From positions 1-64,000 of the forward strand of contig CAJUBQ010000011.1 in the NCBI GenBank assembly GCA_910584595.1: a stretch of 64,000 bases of DNA, written 5' to 3'. Positions 1-8,382 of the stretch are shown here, piece by piece; the stretch's first letter is position 1; each line of letters opens with the position of its first letter. A program made the translations under genes and the position numbers. The notes under the pieces were generated by a model. That model was not told the DNA's origin. It saw only the letters and a list, made by a program, of their open reading frames with translations, and made no database searches. The DNA is from an uncultured Eubacterium sp. (GTDB lineage Bacteria > Bacillota > Clostridia > Lachnospirales > Lachnospiraceae).

Positions 1-61
1 GAAACTTATTAAACAAGTAGTCTTGATTGACTACACCATTATTATACTAGGAGGAGTGACT

Positions 62-922
62 ATGGATACAATCTTACAGGTGGAAAATTTAACGAAACAG
101 TATGAAGGCTTTCAGCTGGACCACGTTTCGTTCGACCTTCCGAAAGGAACGATTATGGGACTGATTGGCGAGAATGGAGCCGGAAAGAGTACAACGATCA
201 ATGCAATTCTTGATCTGATTAAGAAAGATGACGGTACGGTTACTTTTTGGGGGCAGGAATTATCTTCATCCAAACAGTTGAAGGAGGATATCGGCGTTGT
301 ATTCGATGGAGTCAATTTTTATGAAACATTGACGCCTGCGAAAGTGGGGAAGATCTCTGGATCCGCCTATAAACAATGGGATGAGTACCTGTACCGGGAT
401 TATCTGAAACGTTTCGGGCTTCCGTTGGATAAAGAGATCAAAACACTTTCCAAAGGCATGAAAATGAAATTGTGTATCGCTGTGGCGCTTTCCCATAAAC
501 CGAAGCTGTTGATTTTAGACGAGGCGACCAGCGGTCTTGACCCGGTTATGCGGGATGATATTCTTGATGTCTTTTTGGATTTCGTGCAGGATGAAAACCA
601 TTCCATCCTGATGTCCTCCCATATCACCACGGATTTGGAAAAGGTTGCCGACTATATTACTTTTATTCATCAGGGAAAAGTCCTGTTTTGCAAGACAAAG
701 GATGAACTGCGCTACAAATATGGAATCATCCGCTGCGGTGCAGCCGTTTTCGATCAGATTGATAAAGCGGAGATCCTCGCTTACCGCAAAGACGATTACC
801 AGTGGAATGTGCTGGTGGCTGATAAAGAAAAGGCCAGGAAAAAATATAAAGCGGCCGTCGTTGATGATGCTACGATTGACGATATTCTGCTGCTGTATGT
901 GAAAGGAGAGCGGGCAAAATGA
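62..922 (+). CDS. ABC transporter ATP-binding protein
   Basis: This 286-aa protein is the nucleotide-binding subunit of an ABC-2 type exporter acting at the inner face of the membrane. The Walker A GENGAGKST, the signature LSKGMKMK (in place of LSGGQ) and the Walker B LLILDEATSGLD are all visible, so ATP hydrolysis should be intact. The ATG at 62 was chosen because GGAGGAG lies just upstream; an in-frame ATG at 23 has no ribosome binding site. The stop overlaps the permease start as ATGA, so the two are translationally coupled. The divergent signature resembles YtrB/BcrA-like ATPases, which usually follow a GntR regulator; such a gene would lie left of the window. The substrate cannot be read from the sequence. 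Confidence 0.9.
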   Translation: MDTILQVENLTKQYEGFQLDHVSFDLPKGTIMGLIGENGAGKSTTINAILDLIKKDDGTVTFWGQELSSSKQLKEDIGVVFDGVNFYETLTPAKVGKISGSAYKQWDEYLYRDYLKRFGLPLDKEIKTLSKGMKMKLCIAVALSHKPKLLILDEATSGLDPVMRDDILDVFLDFVQDENHSILMSSHITTDLEKVADYITFIHQGKVLFCKTKDELRYKYGIIRCGAAVFDQIDKAEILAYRKDDYQWNVLVADKEKARKKYKAAVVDDATIDDILLLYVKGERAK

Positions 923-1566
923 AAAGCCTTATATTGAAAGATTTATATAATATCGGACACAATACAAAATCTATGCTGTTTATACTTGCGGTGTTTGCTG
1001 TGGCTTTTATTCCTACCTCTGGTGTGGGAGCATATATTTTCATCTGCGGCATCTTATGCAGTATGATGATCGTAACCACTTTTTCTTTTGACGATAACTC
1101 CAAATGGGCGCGATATGCGATGATAATGCCCATTTCAAAAAGAGATTTAGTGATTGGAAAGTTTATTGTCTTAGCAATCTTTTGTGCGATTGGAAGTGTA
1201 TTCGGCTTGGCTGTAGGCTTGATCGGCGGAGGCATAGCAGGCAAAATTACATTCAGCCCTGCCGCTATTGTGGAACTGCTGTTTTTAACCTTAGCGGCAA
1301 CGGTAATTTCCCTCATTTTTGGAAGTATGTCAATCTCGCTGGTGTTTAAATTTGGAGCCGAAAAAGGGCGCGTTTTGCTTTTGGTATCGTTCCTCATTCC
1401 AGCAGCAATTTGTTTTGGGGCATATAAGCTGCTTGCAATACTGGGCGTGGAGCTGACAGATCAGAAGGTGTTTATCCTTTTATGTTGTTCCCCGCTTATC
1501 GCGTTGGTTTGGAGTTATGGAATGTATCAGATCAGTTATCGGATTTTTTTGAAACAAGAATTGTAA
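919..1566 (+). CDS. ABC-2 type transporter permease
   Basis: This 215-aa integral membrane protein has about six hydrophobic segments and no other domain. It overlaps the ATPase gene by four bases (ATGA) and is its membrane partner. Short ABC-2 permeases of this kind, paired with a YtrB-like ATPase, are known from cell-envelope stress and bacteriocin-immunity type exporters; that role here is inferred only from the pairing. A 61-aa cytosolic gene follows after 16 bases and probably shares the transcript. Confidence 0.82.
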   Translation: MKSLILKDLYNIGHNTKSMLFILAVFAVAFIPTSGVGAYIFICGILCSMMIVTTFSFDDNSKWARYAMIMPISKRDLVIGKFIVLAIFCAIGSVFGLAVGLIGGGIAGKITFSPAAIVELLFLTLAATVISLIFGSMSISLVFKFGAEKGRVLLLVSFLIPAAICFGAYKLLAILGVELTDQKVFILLCCSPLIALVWSYGMYQISYRIFLKQEL

Positions 1567-1582
1567 GATAGGAGAGATTGCT

Positions 1583-1768
1583 ATGAAAAAATATGAGTAT
1601 GTTAATATCGAATATTCAGCAAAAGGAGTGATGTTTTCTTATGTTGAAAAGCATAGGGAAATCATAGACAGTTACGCGGAGAAAGGCTTTCGATACGTCG
1701 GTTTTGTCCCTACGGAAGTTGGGGCAAACGGCTGCATCAGAAAGATTGACTTGGTTTTTGAAAAGTGA
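1583..1768 (+). CDS. small DUF4177-like protein
   Basis: A 61-aa protein beginning MKKYEYVNIEY, with an ATG preceded by TAGGAGAG. The pattern (an aromatic-rich first strand, a helix containing HREIIDSYAEKGFRYVGFVP, then a final strand) matches the small DUF4177 fold seen as tail genes of many Firmicutes transporter operons. It has no catalytic motif. It sits 16 bases after the permease and is likely co-transcribed; its role is unknown. Confidence 0.7.
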   Translation: MKKYEYVNIEYSAKGVMFSYVEKHREIIDSYAEKGFRYVGFVPTEVGANGCIRKIDLVFEK

Positions 1769-2091
1769 TTATGTTTTCAATCGAAAATATGGGCCTGGCG
1801 TATTATCGAGCAGTTTGAGGCGAAATGATTCAACCATAAATTTAAAATTCACAAAAAATAGGACAATAGAAGGATACATCGGGAAAGAAAGCAGAATCTG
1901 CCCTGATACAATTTACACAACAAAAGCAGATGGAAGAAGTCCACTGCTTAAGTCAGGTGAATTGAAGGGGAGGAGGTGCAGTATCCTTATAGAGGGAATA
2001 AAAATTCTCCTTACACTGTTGTCCGTGGTTGAACATAAGTCTTACAACTGAATATTGTTTGGCGGCCTGTTCAAAAGCGTAAACAACAAAT
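1769..2091. other. intergenic stretch without a convincing gene
   Basis: Between the DUF4177-like gene and the convergent XRE gene. Open frames here are short, lack ribosome binding sites and resemble no family known to me. One 28-codon frame ending near 1968 could be the tail of a lost gene but cannot be assigned. Confidence 0.4.
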
Positions 2092-2130
2092 GCACCGATG
2101 CCTGATATTATATCGGGTATCGGTGCTTTC
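2092..2130. terminator. bidirectional terminator hairpin
   Basis: The arms GCACCGAT (2092-2099) and ATCGGTGC (2119-2126) form a perfect stem followed by TTTCTT on the plus strand. It sits between converging transcripts: the ABC operon and the minus-strand XRE gene, which ends at 2132. Confidence 0.7.
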
Positions 2131-2131
2131 T

Positions 2132-2734
2132 TCATTGCTGTTCAGGATGAAAGGCAAGCCATTTTGCTCTATAGGTATCCAAATAAAACCGATTCCCATA
2201 CTCATTTTGGACAAAATGCTTTTTGACCTGATACCAGCCCCGCAATTCAGTCCGCAAATTTGAGTCTGGAGAGATTGGCTCCAGCCATATCCGGGTAAAC
2301 TGCTGGATCTCAGATAAGATTAGCGGTTTTCCGGATGGCAGACTCGGTTCGGAAAATAACTGGGGCAGCGTAAACAGCCTTTTGGCATCAGCAAACGGAA
2401 CGGTCTGTCCATTTGGGAGCAATAGAGTATGATTGCCGGCATCAACCAGCATCCATCCATACTCCGCAGACCAGACTGGTTTTCCGTGAAAGATTGGAAG
2501 GGTTTCCGGAGCAATTGGTACAGATTGGACCGAGATCCCCTGCTCTGACCGTCCGAGGAGAAAATCCGTTGTTACACCATAGAGAACAGACATTTTCTCA
2601 AGTCCGTCAATGGAAGGAGACTTGCGTTCTCCCTCCCATGCGCTTAGGGTTGGCTGAGAGATGCCGAGTTTTTCGGCAGCCTCTGTCATCTTTAATTTGT
2701 TGATCAGCCGTGCCTGTTTGAATTGTCTTGGCAT
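2132..2734 (-). CDS. XRE-family transcriptional regulator
   Basis: A 200-aa protein with an N-terminal helix-turn-helix (residues about 5-60, including KMTEAAEKLGISQPTLSAWE) and a roughly 130-aa C-terminal domain of unknown ligand. It is the last gene of a minus-strand group, starting 13 bases after the AlbA_2 gene stops. The start is preceded by AAAGGTGGTG. Family members repress or tune nearby genes. What the C-terminal domain senses cannot be told; it is rich in tryptophan and tyrosine and could be a protein-interaction module. Confidence 0.8.
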   Translation of the reverse strand: MPRQFKQARLINKLKMTEAAEKLGISQPTLSAWEGERKSPSIDGLEKMSVLYGVTTDFLLGRSEQGISVQSVPIAPETLPIFHGKPVWSAEYGWMLVDAGNHTLLLPNGQTVPFADAKRLFTLPQLFSEPSLPSGKPLILSEIQQFTRIWLEPISPDSNLRTELRGWYQVKKHFVQNEYGNRFYLDTYRAKWLAFHPEQQ

Positions 2735-2747
2735 CTGTTCACCACCT

Positions 2748-4109
2748 TTATTCGTTTATTTGCCAATAACCATTTTTATCTGAGCCGATTCTTTCAATAA
2801 TACCTTTTTCCTTTAAGTTTTTGATTCTCCCAAATACAGCTTTCCTTCCGATATTCAATTTATCAGCAAGATTTTGATAGGTGTAAGCAGGATCCTCAGA
2901 AAGAAGAGCAAGAATCTCTTTTTCTTTGTCACTTAAATTTACAGTTCCGTTTACAGTTCCATTTACAGTTCCATTTGCAGTTTCCCCTGGTCCATATACA
3001 ATCCGATCTTTTGGTGCAATAAATTTGATCATAACCGAATTTCCGGTAATATCGTATTCCGGCAATGGTACACCATCTTCACGGCAGGCATCACAGATCT
3101 TTTCTATGCCGCGCCCCCAGCTTTCAATAAAACCGGCAAGATAATATACATGGGCAATATTAGGGTTAAAGGGCTCAGACGAGTGCTTTTCCATGAGCTT
3201 CTCTGCAGACCAGTTTTCAGGCAGTCGGCCGCAGTTTGCAATATATAATCTGTCATTATATACACTTACCTGAATCGGTATGCCACGGGCATAGTCCTTA
3301 TGGCACAGGGCATTCAAGAGAGCCTCGCGCAGTGCCGCATCTGGGACGAAATAACGCTCGATCCGCTGCATTCCTTCGTATGTGATCTTTGCTTTCATAT
3401 ACTTCAGATGGATAGTTTCGATAATCCGATCAATCTGGTCAAGCAGTGAACCATGTATTTCATCCTGATACCGAAGTTCAGAATCACTTTCAAAATAACC
3501 GATTTTTGTAAAAGCACCAAGCTGCCACTCTTCGGGATCGTTTGCAAAAAGGAGCATGGCAGCATTTGTTAAGTAGTCATTATTCATTAAGTGCAGCTTT
3601 TTCATCAGCGTCTCTTTTTGCTCATCTAAAGCGCTCTCATCAATACGTCCCTTTTTGGCCGCCCACTTTATAAAACGCTTAACAACACCATTATCAATAT
3701 CAGAGATTGTGAAGGACGGCAAAGGAAGGTTGTCCCAGGTTGCGCCCTGTTTACGGAGCAAAAAGCTCTCCAGTTCCAATCCGGTTAATTTCTGATTCGT
3801 ACTGCCACTGCGGTAATAATAAACGCCTTTGTATGAGATAGCAATAGGATAGGGCTGTACAGAAATTTCAATATACTCGGTTTCGCCATCTGTATGAAGG
3901 TTGACAGGCACAATAATACCCATAGCATCACGGATTTTATTCGGAAGATCCTCAAGCAGCTTATGGGAATTAGACAGGCCTACGGTTTCGCCATTATCGT
4001 TTTTGCCGATGTAAAGCGTGCCGCCCTGTGCATTCGCAAAACCACAGATCCATGCCAGATAGTCATCTTTCCAAATTTCTTTCCATTCTATAATCTGCAT
4101 CTCAGGCAT
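2748..4109 (-). CDS. AlbA_2 / HATPase_c_4 putative transcriptional regulator
   Basis: A 453-aa protein of the COG2865 type. The N-terminal AlbA_2 domain (about residues 1-110, with FANAQGGTLYIGKNDNGETVGL) is a DNA-binding or nucleic-acid fold. It is followed by a divergent GHKL ATPase-like domain (ALREALLNALCHKDY near residue 265; GRGIEKI near 335) and a C-terminal winged helix (about residues 395-453). Between the last two lies a run of GTVN repeats. The start overlaps the upstream excisionase-like gene by eight bases. Such proteins are common cargo in Firmicutes; some have been linked to phage defence or stress regulation, but no function can be assigned here. Confidence 0.82.
   Translation of the reverse strand: MPEMQIIEWKEIWKDDYLAWICGFANAQGGTLYIGKNDNGETVGLSNSHKLLEDLPNKIRDAMGIIVPVNLHTDGETEYIEISVQPYPIAISYKGVYYYRSGSTNQKLTGLELESFLLRKQGATWDNLPLPSFTISDIDNGVVKRFIKWAAKKGRIDESALDEQKETLMKKLHLMNNDYLTNAAMLLFANDPEEWQLGAFTKIGYFESDSELRYQDEIHGSLLDQIDRIIETIHLKYMKAKITYEGMQRIERYFVPDAALREALLNALCHKDYARGIPIQVSVYNDRLYIANCGRLPENWSAEKLMEKHSSEPFNPNIAHVYYLAGFIESWGRGIEKICDACREDGVPLPEYDITGNSVMIKFIAPKDRIVYGPGETANGTVNGTVNGTVNLSDKEKEILALLSEDPAYTYQNLADKLNIGRKAVFGRIKNLKEKGIIERIGSDKNGYWQINE
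2941..2979 (-). repeat. 12-bp in-frame tandem repeat inside the AlbA_2 gene
   Basis: The unit ACAGTTCCATTT (plus strand) occurs at 2941-2952, 2953-2964 and 2965-2976 with one substitution, plus a decayed partial fourth copy. Each unit encodes four residues (G-T-V-N) in the linker before the winged helix. Slippage would change linker length without breaking the frame. Confidence 0.85.
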
Positions 4110-4308
4110 TGCTTTGTTCCTCGCATTTCTTTATATATTTACCGCTTTTAATGCGTGCATCGGCTGGCTTTTCTGCATCTTCAGGAATAAGCCATGTGTT
4201 ACCGGTCTTCTGAGTTCCGGGGATACGACCCTCGCTGCAGAGGATACCTACACGGCGAGAAGAAAGTCCCCACTTTTTGCCGGCTTCCGTTGTTGAAATA
4301 AATTTCAT
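4102..4308 (-). CDS. small excisionase-like DNA-binding protein
   Basis: A 68-aa protein with one winged helix-turn-helix of the MerR/excisionase type (TEAGKKWGLSSRRVGILCSEGRIPG then a TWLIPEDAEKP strand). It is the first gene of the minus-strand operon and overlaps the AlbA_2 gene by eight bases. A paralogue lies at 36820-37014 in front of a two-component system. In other mobile elements this fold acts as an excisionase or a small repressor; operon position favours a regulatory role here. Confidence 0.78.
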   Translation of the reverse strand: MKFISTTEAGKKWGLSSRRVGILCSEGRIPGTQKTGNTWLIPEDAEKPADARIKSGKYIKKCEEQSNA

Positions 4309-4334
4309 AATTTATCGCCCCCTTAACTTTATAT

Positions 4335-4363
4335 ATTATATTCGGTTTGCGGAATAATATCAA
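4335..4363 (-). promoter_or_regulatory. sigma-70 promoter of the minus-strand operon
   Basis: On the minus strand, TTGATA and TATAAT are separated by exactly 17 bases, 27 bases upstream of the 4308 start. AAGGGGG follows as a possible ribosome binding site. Confidence 0.8.
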
Positions 4364-4460
4364 GGGTTTTGCTAAAAATGTCAGAATGATTTCCGGCTAC
4401 ACGTTTTCCTTTTCTTATTTCTTACCTCATTTTTATACATAAATCATATATTTATAGCTA

Positions 4461-4514
4461 TTGACTTTCCGCTTGTAACAAGTTATAATATGACTATAAA
4501 ATCAATTTAGTCAT
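4461..4514 (+). promoter_or_regulatory. promoter with 25-bp TetR-type operator (site 1)
   Basis: TTGACT at 4461-4466 and TATAAT at 4484-4489 have a 17-base spacer. A 25-bp dyad at 4490-4514, ATGACTA on the left and TAGTCAT on the right, begins at the base after the -10 box and so covers the transcription start. Sister sites lie before the TetR gene (5426-5450) and the ABC operon (6105-6129). Confidence 0.85.
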
Positions 4515-4530
4515 ATAGGAGGCATAAGGT

Positions 4531-5388
4531 ATGTATGAAGAAGTTGGAATTTCTTCAAATAATGTTCCGATAACACTTTCTATTTGGTATACAGAAAGAA
4601 GGAGTCCTACCATTGTTTTTTTGCCAGGTACTATGTCACACCCTCTCATGTATGAGAATTTTCTATGTGGATTGAGTGAAAGAGGATTTAATATAATAGG
4701 CGTTCATTATCTTTCACACGGAAAAAGCCCTAAAATCAAGAAAAATTATACAATGGAAGATATGTTGCATAATGTATATGACGCAACGACTTACGGAATA
4801 GAAAATTTCGGTGAAAACATAGCTGTTATGGGTTCCAGTCAAGGCGGGATTTTAGCTGCAATGGCGGCAGGTAAAGATACAAGATTAAAAGCCGTTTTTC
4901 CACATAATATCATGCTGACTACGCTAAAAGAAACTATGAGCCTAACAAAATATCCTGCATGGACACACCGTTTTATGGGGCTGATACAATGGGGCTTTCG
5001 CGTGGGCGGAAAGTTGTTACCTAACTATAAAGTACCGGGAGATGCTTATTTAGACTATGACAGAGTATTTTATAGTGAACAGGCAAAACAAGATTGCTTA
5101 AACGACCCTATGCTTTTACCTTATTATCCTTTAAGATTTGTCGCCAGTTTATTCAATGCTGACTTATCGTGCCTGGAGAATGGGTCTATACAATGTCCTG
5201 TTATTTTAATTACTGCCAAAGGCGATCCGCTTTTTAGCTTTGATTATACCAGCAAAGTATTTGATTTAATTCATGCGCCGCAAAAGGAATTACTTACTTT
5301 AGAGCTTAATCGCCACATGATTTTTAATGAGGATACAGACACGACGATAAACGCATTGGAACCTACATTGCATAAATATCTCGGATAG
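4531..5388 (+). CDS. alpha/beta hydrolase
   Basis: A 285-aa cytosolic alpha/beta-hydrolase. The nucleophile elbow GSSQGG places the serine at residue 103. An HxG-like LSHGKSP segment near residue 62, an acid candidate in AKGDPLFSF (about 231) and a histidine in NRHMIF (about 263) complete a plausible triad. AGGAGG lies just ahead of the ATG. The gene has its own promoter with the shared TetR-type operator, so it belongs to the same regulon as the ABC exporter downstream. It could hydrolyse an ester or amide related to what the exporter handles; the substrate is unknown. Confidence 0.83.
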   Translation: MYEEVGISSNNVPITLSIWYTERRSPTIVFLPGTMSHPLMYENFLCGLSERGFNIIGVHYLSHGKSPKIKKNYTMEDMLHNVYDATTYGIENFGENIAVMGSSQGGILAAMAAGKDTRLKAVFPHNIMLTTLKETMSLTKYPAWTHRFMGLIQWGFRVGGKLLPNYKVPGDAYLDYDRVFYSEQAKQDCLNDPMLLPYYPLRFVASLFNADLSCLENGSIQCPVILITAKGDPLFSFDYTSKVFDLIHAPQKELLTLELNRHMIFNEDTDTTINALEPTLHKYLG

Positions 5389-5392
5389 TATA

Positions 5393-5450
5393 TTGATCAT
5401 ATGAGCAGTAAATGTTATACTTTTCGTGACGATACTAACAATTTAGTCAT
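5393..5450 (+). promoter_or_regulatory. promoter with TetR-type operator (site 2)
   Basis: TTGATC at 5393-5398 and TATACT at 5416-5421 have a 17-base spacer. The dyad at 5426-5450 starts GTGAC and ends TTTAGTCAT, matching site 1 in length and right arm. It precedes the TetR gene, implying autoregulation. Confidence 0.8.
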
Positions 5451-5466
5451 AAGGAGGTTATGAGAA

Positions 5467-6048
5467 TTGCCACGGTTTACAGAACAAGAGAAAGAGATCA
5501 TCAGCGGTAAACTTTTGATAGAGGGAGAAAAGCTGTTTGCATTACACGGTTTGAAAAAAGTAACGGTTGATGATTTAGTGGCCGCCGTAAACATATCAAA
5601 GGGGTCTTTCTATGCTTTTTATCCCAGTAAAGAACATCTATATGTGGAAATCAATTTTCGCTTACAAAAAGAGCTATTTGAAAGTATAGAAACAACAATT
5701 AAAAAGAAAAAATATAAGAACCATAGAGATTTAGCAAAGGACGCTATTAAGCTAAGTTTAACGGGTTTGATTACTTCACCTATTCTTTCGCAGATTGACT
5801 TATCTATAATGGACTATCTGCAAAGAAAATTATCACCGGATATTTTTGAAAGCCATATGCACAATGATATTCGTATACTGGAGATACTGGAAGATCTAGG
5901 GGTTGTATTTTTGGTTCCGCATACGGTTATTATAAAATCCCTGTATTCTGTTTTGTCCTGTTTGGAACAATTCAAAGAGGATGAAGAACTGAATATGATA
6001 CAAAACCTTTTAGTGAATGGGATTATTCAGCAAGTAGTAGCAGAGTAA
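5467..6048 (+). CDS. TetR/AcrR family transcriptional regulator
   Basis: A 193-aa one-domain repressor with an N-terminal helix-turn-helix (VDDLVAAVNISKGSFYAFYPSKEHLY, about residues 28-53) and a helical ligand domain. The start is a TTG placed correctly behind AAGGAGG; the ATG at 5460 is out of frame. It lies between the two target groups whose promoters carry the shared 25-bp dyad, so it most likely represses the hydrolase, itself and the ABC/CDF operon. The inducer is unknown. Confidence 0.88.
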   Translation: MPRFTEQEKEIISGKLLIEGEKLFALHGLKKVTVDDLVAAVNISKGSFYAFYPSKEHLYVEINFRLQKELFESIETTIKKKKYKNHRDLAKDAIKLSLTGLITSPILSQIDLSIMDYLQRKLSPDIFESHMHNDIRILEILEDLGVVFLVPHTVIIKSLYSVLSCLEQFKEDEELNMIQNLLVNGIIQQVVAE

Positions 6049-6052
6049 CAAT

Positions 6053-6095
6053 TTTGTTTGGTTATTTGACAGGCAGGTAGCCAAACAAATTTTTT
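6053..6095 (+). terminator. Rho-independent terminator after the TetR gene
   Basis: TTTGTTTGG and CCAAACAAA form the stem and a T6 run follows. The loop contains TTGACA, which could serve as a -35 element for the next operon, but no good -10 box follows at the normal distance. Confidence 0.8.
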
Positions 6096-6104
6096 ACATT
6101 TTAT

Positions 6105-6129
6105 ATGACTATATATCTATAAGCGTCAT
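6105..6129 (+). promoter_or_regulatory. TetR-type operator (site 3)
   Basis: A 25-bp segment with ATGACTATA at the left and GCGTCAT at the right, the same length and end bases as the two upstream sites. It lies 21 bases before the ABC ATPase start. Confidence 0.72.
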
Positions 6130-6150
6130 AAGATTAAAGGAGGAAAAATA

Positions 6151-6996
6151 ATGATTGATGTAAAAAAACTGTATTTCAGCTATACTGAAAAGCCCTTTGT
6201 TGAAGATGTGAGTTTCCATGTTGGACGTGGAGAAATTTTCGGCTTTTTAGGACCCTCTGGAGCTGGGAAGTCAACCATACAAAAAGTATTGACTGGGCTT
6301 AATACAAAATATAAAGGCAGCGTAAAAGTTGCAGGTATTGAAATAAGGGAACGTACAAATCGGTTTTATGAGAATATTGGAGTGGACTTTGAATTTTCTA
6401 CCTGTTATGAGAAATTTACGGCACGACAAAACCTTGCCTATTTCGCTTCGCTGTATGAAAAGCAGCCCCGGTCTATTGATGAATTATTGCATATGGTAGG
6501 CTTGGAAAATGACGGAGACAAAAAGGTTGCCGACTTTTCCAAAGGTATGCGTTCTCGCTTGAATTTTATCAAAGCGTTAATCCATGACCCCGATATATTA
6601 TTTCTTGATGAACCAACAAGCGGCCTTGACCCTACAAATAATCGCTTGATGAAAGATATTATCCTTGCAGAGAAGAAGCGCGGAAAAACTATCATAATCA
6701 CCACTCACAATATGTATGACGCAACGGAGCTATGCGATCAGGTAGCTTTTATTGTTGCGGGAAAAGTCAGCGCGTTAGACAGCCCACATAATTTAATCAT
6801 GTCAAGGGGTGCTGCAAAAATACAATATACCTATTATGACAACGGCGAAAAAACCGGGGAATGTCTGCTTGATAGAACCACAGAGGATAAGATGTTAAAA
6901 AATTTAATTTCTGAAAATCGTCTGCTTTCTATCCATAGTAGTGAACCTACGTTAAATGACATTTTCGTTGATATTACGGGGAGGACACTTCAATGA
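6151..6996 (+). CDS. ABC transporter ATP-binding protein
   Basis: A 281-aa ATPase of a drug- or peptide-exporter type ABC system. Walker A GPSGAGKST, signature FSKGMRSR and Walker B ILFLDEPTSGLDP are intact. AGGAGG precedes the ATG. The stop overlaps the first permease gene by four bases. It is the first gene of an operon of ATPase, two permeases, CDF transporter and small membrane protein, behind the third copy of the TetR-type operator, so expression is probably inducible. Confidence 0.9.
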   Translation: MIDVKKLYFSYTEKPFVEDVSFHVGRGEIFGFLGPSGAGKSTIQKVLTGLNTKYKGSVKVAGIEIRERTNRFYENIGVDFEFSTCYEKFTARQNLAYFASLYEKQPRSIDELLHMVGLENDGDKKVADFSKGMRSRLNFIKALIHDPDILFLDEPTSGLDPTNNRLMKDIILAEKKRGKTIIITTHNMYDATELCDQVAFIVAGKVSALDSPHNLIMSRGAAKIQYTYYDNGEKTGECLLDRTTEDKMLKNLISENRLLSIHSSEPTLNDIFVDITGRTLQ

Positions 6997-7676
6997 GATT
7001 AGGACGCTTAATTCGTGGAGATATACATTTCCAATGGAAATATGGTTTTTATTTTATTTACTTTATATTAACAGTTTTATATGTGTGTGGGATTGCCGCT
7101 TTGACGGGACATTGGAAAACGGATATTGCTTCTATCATGATATACTCTGACCCGGCAGCAATGGGATTGTTTTTTATGGGAGCGATTGTCCTCTTGGAAA
7201 AAAGTCAAAAGGTGTTAAATGCTATGGTAGTATCGCCTGTAAAAGTATCGGAGTACATACTTTCAAAAACAGTTGCGTTGATTGCTATTTCTACGATCAT
7301 TGCGTTGATATTGGGGTTTGTTTCCGGCAGCAATCATTTGCTTGGTATCACAGTTGGTACGGCATTGACATCAGCAATCTTTACTATGATTGGAATTATT
7401 GCGGCTACAAAAATTTCAAACTTGAACCAATTTCTCATTGTGATTATGCCGATAGAAATTGTTTGTTTTGTACCACCTATTGTTGGTCTGTTTGTGAAGT
7501 TACCATATCTGTTCCGCTTTTTTCCATTCACAGCTTGCATGAACCTTATAACTGGAAAAAGTGTTTTATTATCGCCTGATACGGTACTTGTAATTGCTAC
7601 GTTGATGATTCTCTACATGGTTGCTCGACATACAGTAGAGCATATGTGGAAAAGTTTGGGAGGTGTAAAGCTATGA
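6993..7676 (+). CDS. ABC transporter permease (subunit 1)
   Basis: A 227-aa membrane protein with about six hydrophobic segments, like fluoroquinolone- or lantibiotic-type exporter permeases that work as pairs. It overlaps both its neighbours by four bases (ATGA). A second permease of equal size follows, suggesting a heterodimeric membrane domain served by the single ATPase. Confidence 0.82.
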   Translation: MRLGRLIRGDIHFQWKYGFYFIYFILTVLYVCGIAALTGHWKTDIASIMIYSDPAAMGLFFMGAIVLLEKSQKVLNAMVVSPVKVSEYILSKTVALIAISTIIALILGFVSGSNHLLGITVGTALTSAIFTMIGIIAATKISNLNQFLIVIMPIEIVCFVPPIVGLFVKLPYLFRFFPFTACMNLITGKSVLLSPDTVLVIATLMILYMVARHTVEHMWKSLGGVKL

Positions 7677-8371
7677 AAAAGATATTATCCAGCACCATAC
7701 AGATATTTAAGCAAATCAAAAGTGACCCTATGATGTTTGCGGCTTGCTTCTCCCCTTTTATTATGGGAACTTTAATTAAGTTTGGTATTCCATTTCTTGA
7801 AAGAATAACGAAGTTTTCTTTGCAAGCATATTATCCGATTTTTGATTTATTGCTTTCTATCATGGCGCCTGTATTGCTTTGCTTTGCATTTGCAATGATT
7901 ACATTAGAGGAAATCGACGATAAAGTGTCACGGTACTTTTCGATTACCCCTCTTGGTAAGTCGGGGTATCTCTTTACAAGGTTGGGAGTACCCTCAATTA
8001 TTTCGGCGGTCATTGCTTTTATTGTACTGTTGTTTTTTTCATTAGAAAAGTTGTCCGTTGGAATGACAGTATGCTTGGCGCTTCTCGGCTCAGTACAGGC
8101 AATTATTGTTTCGCTTATGATTATCACATTATCAGGCAATAAATTAGAGGGTATGGCAGTTACAAAACTAGCTGCACTTACATTGCTCGGAATACCTGCC
8201 CCTTTCTTTATTGATAGTTACTACCAGTTCGCGGTTGGCTTTCTTCCATCATTTTGGGTAGCGAAAGCCATGCAGAGTGAAGCGTTTCTTTATTTCTCTA
8301 TAGGATTTGTGGTAGCTTTAGTCTGGTACTACTTCCTTACAAAACGCCTGTTTCGGAAGCTGGCAGGATAA
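7673..8371 (+). CDS. ABC transporter permease (subunit 2)
   Basis: A 232-aa polytopic membrane protein. The ATG at 7673 was chosen over one at 7646 because it has GGGAGGTG at the right distance and forms the ATGA overlap. It is about as long as the preceding permease with a comparable segment pattern. It should complete the exporter. Confidence 0.82.
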   Translation: MKKILSSTIQIFKQIKSDPMMFAACFSPFIMGTLIKFGIPFLERITKFSLQAYYPIFDLLLSIMAPVLLCFAFAMITLEEIDDKVSRYFSITPLGKSGYLFTRLGVPSIISAVIAFIVLLFFSLEKLSVGMTVCLALLGSVQAIIVSLMIITLSGNKLEGMAVTKLAALTLLGIPAPFFIDSYYQFAVGFLPSFWVAKAMQSEAFLYFSIGFVVALVWYYFLTKRLFRKLAG

Positions 8372-8382
8372 GGAGGCATATT

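Noticed and set aside
1704..2051. 115-codon frame overlapping the DUF4177-like gene
   Set aside because: It starts inside the true gene in another phase, has no ribosome binding site and no family resemblance.
6066..6094. Promoter for the ABC operon using TTGACA in the terminator loop
   Set aside because: The corresponding -10 position reads ATTTTT and lies in the T run of the terminator; the actual promoter could not be fixed.
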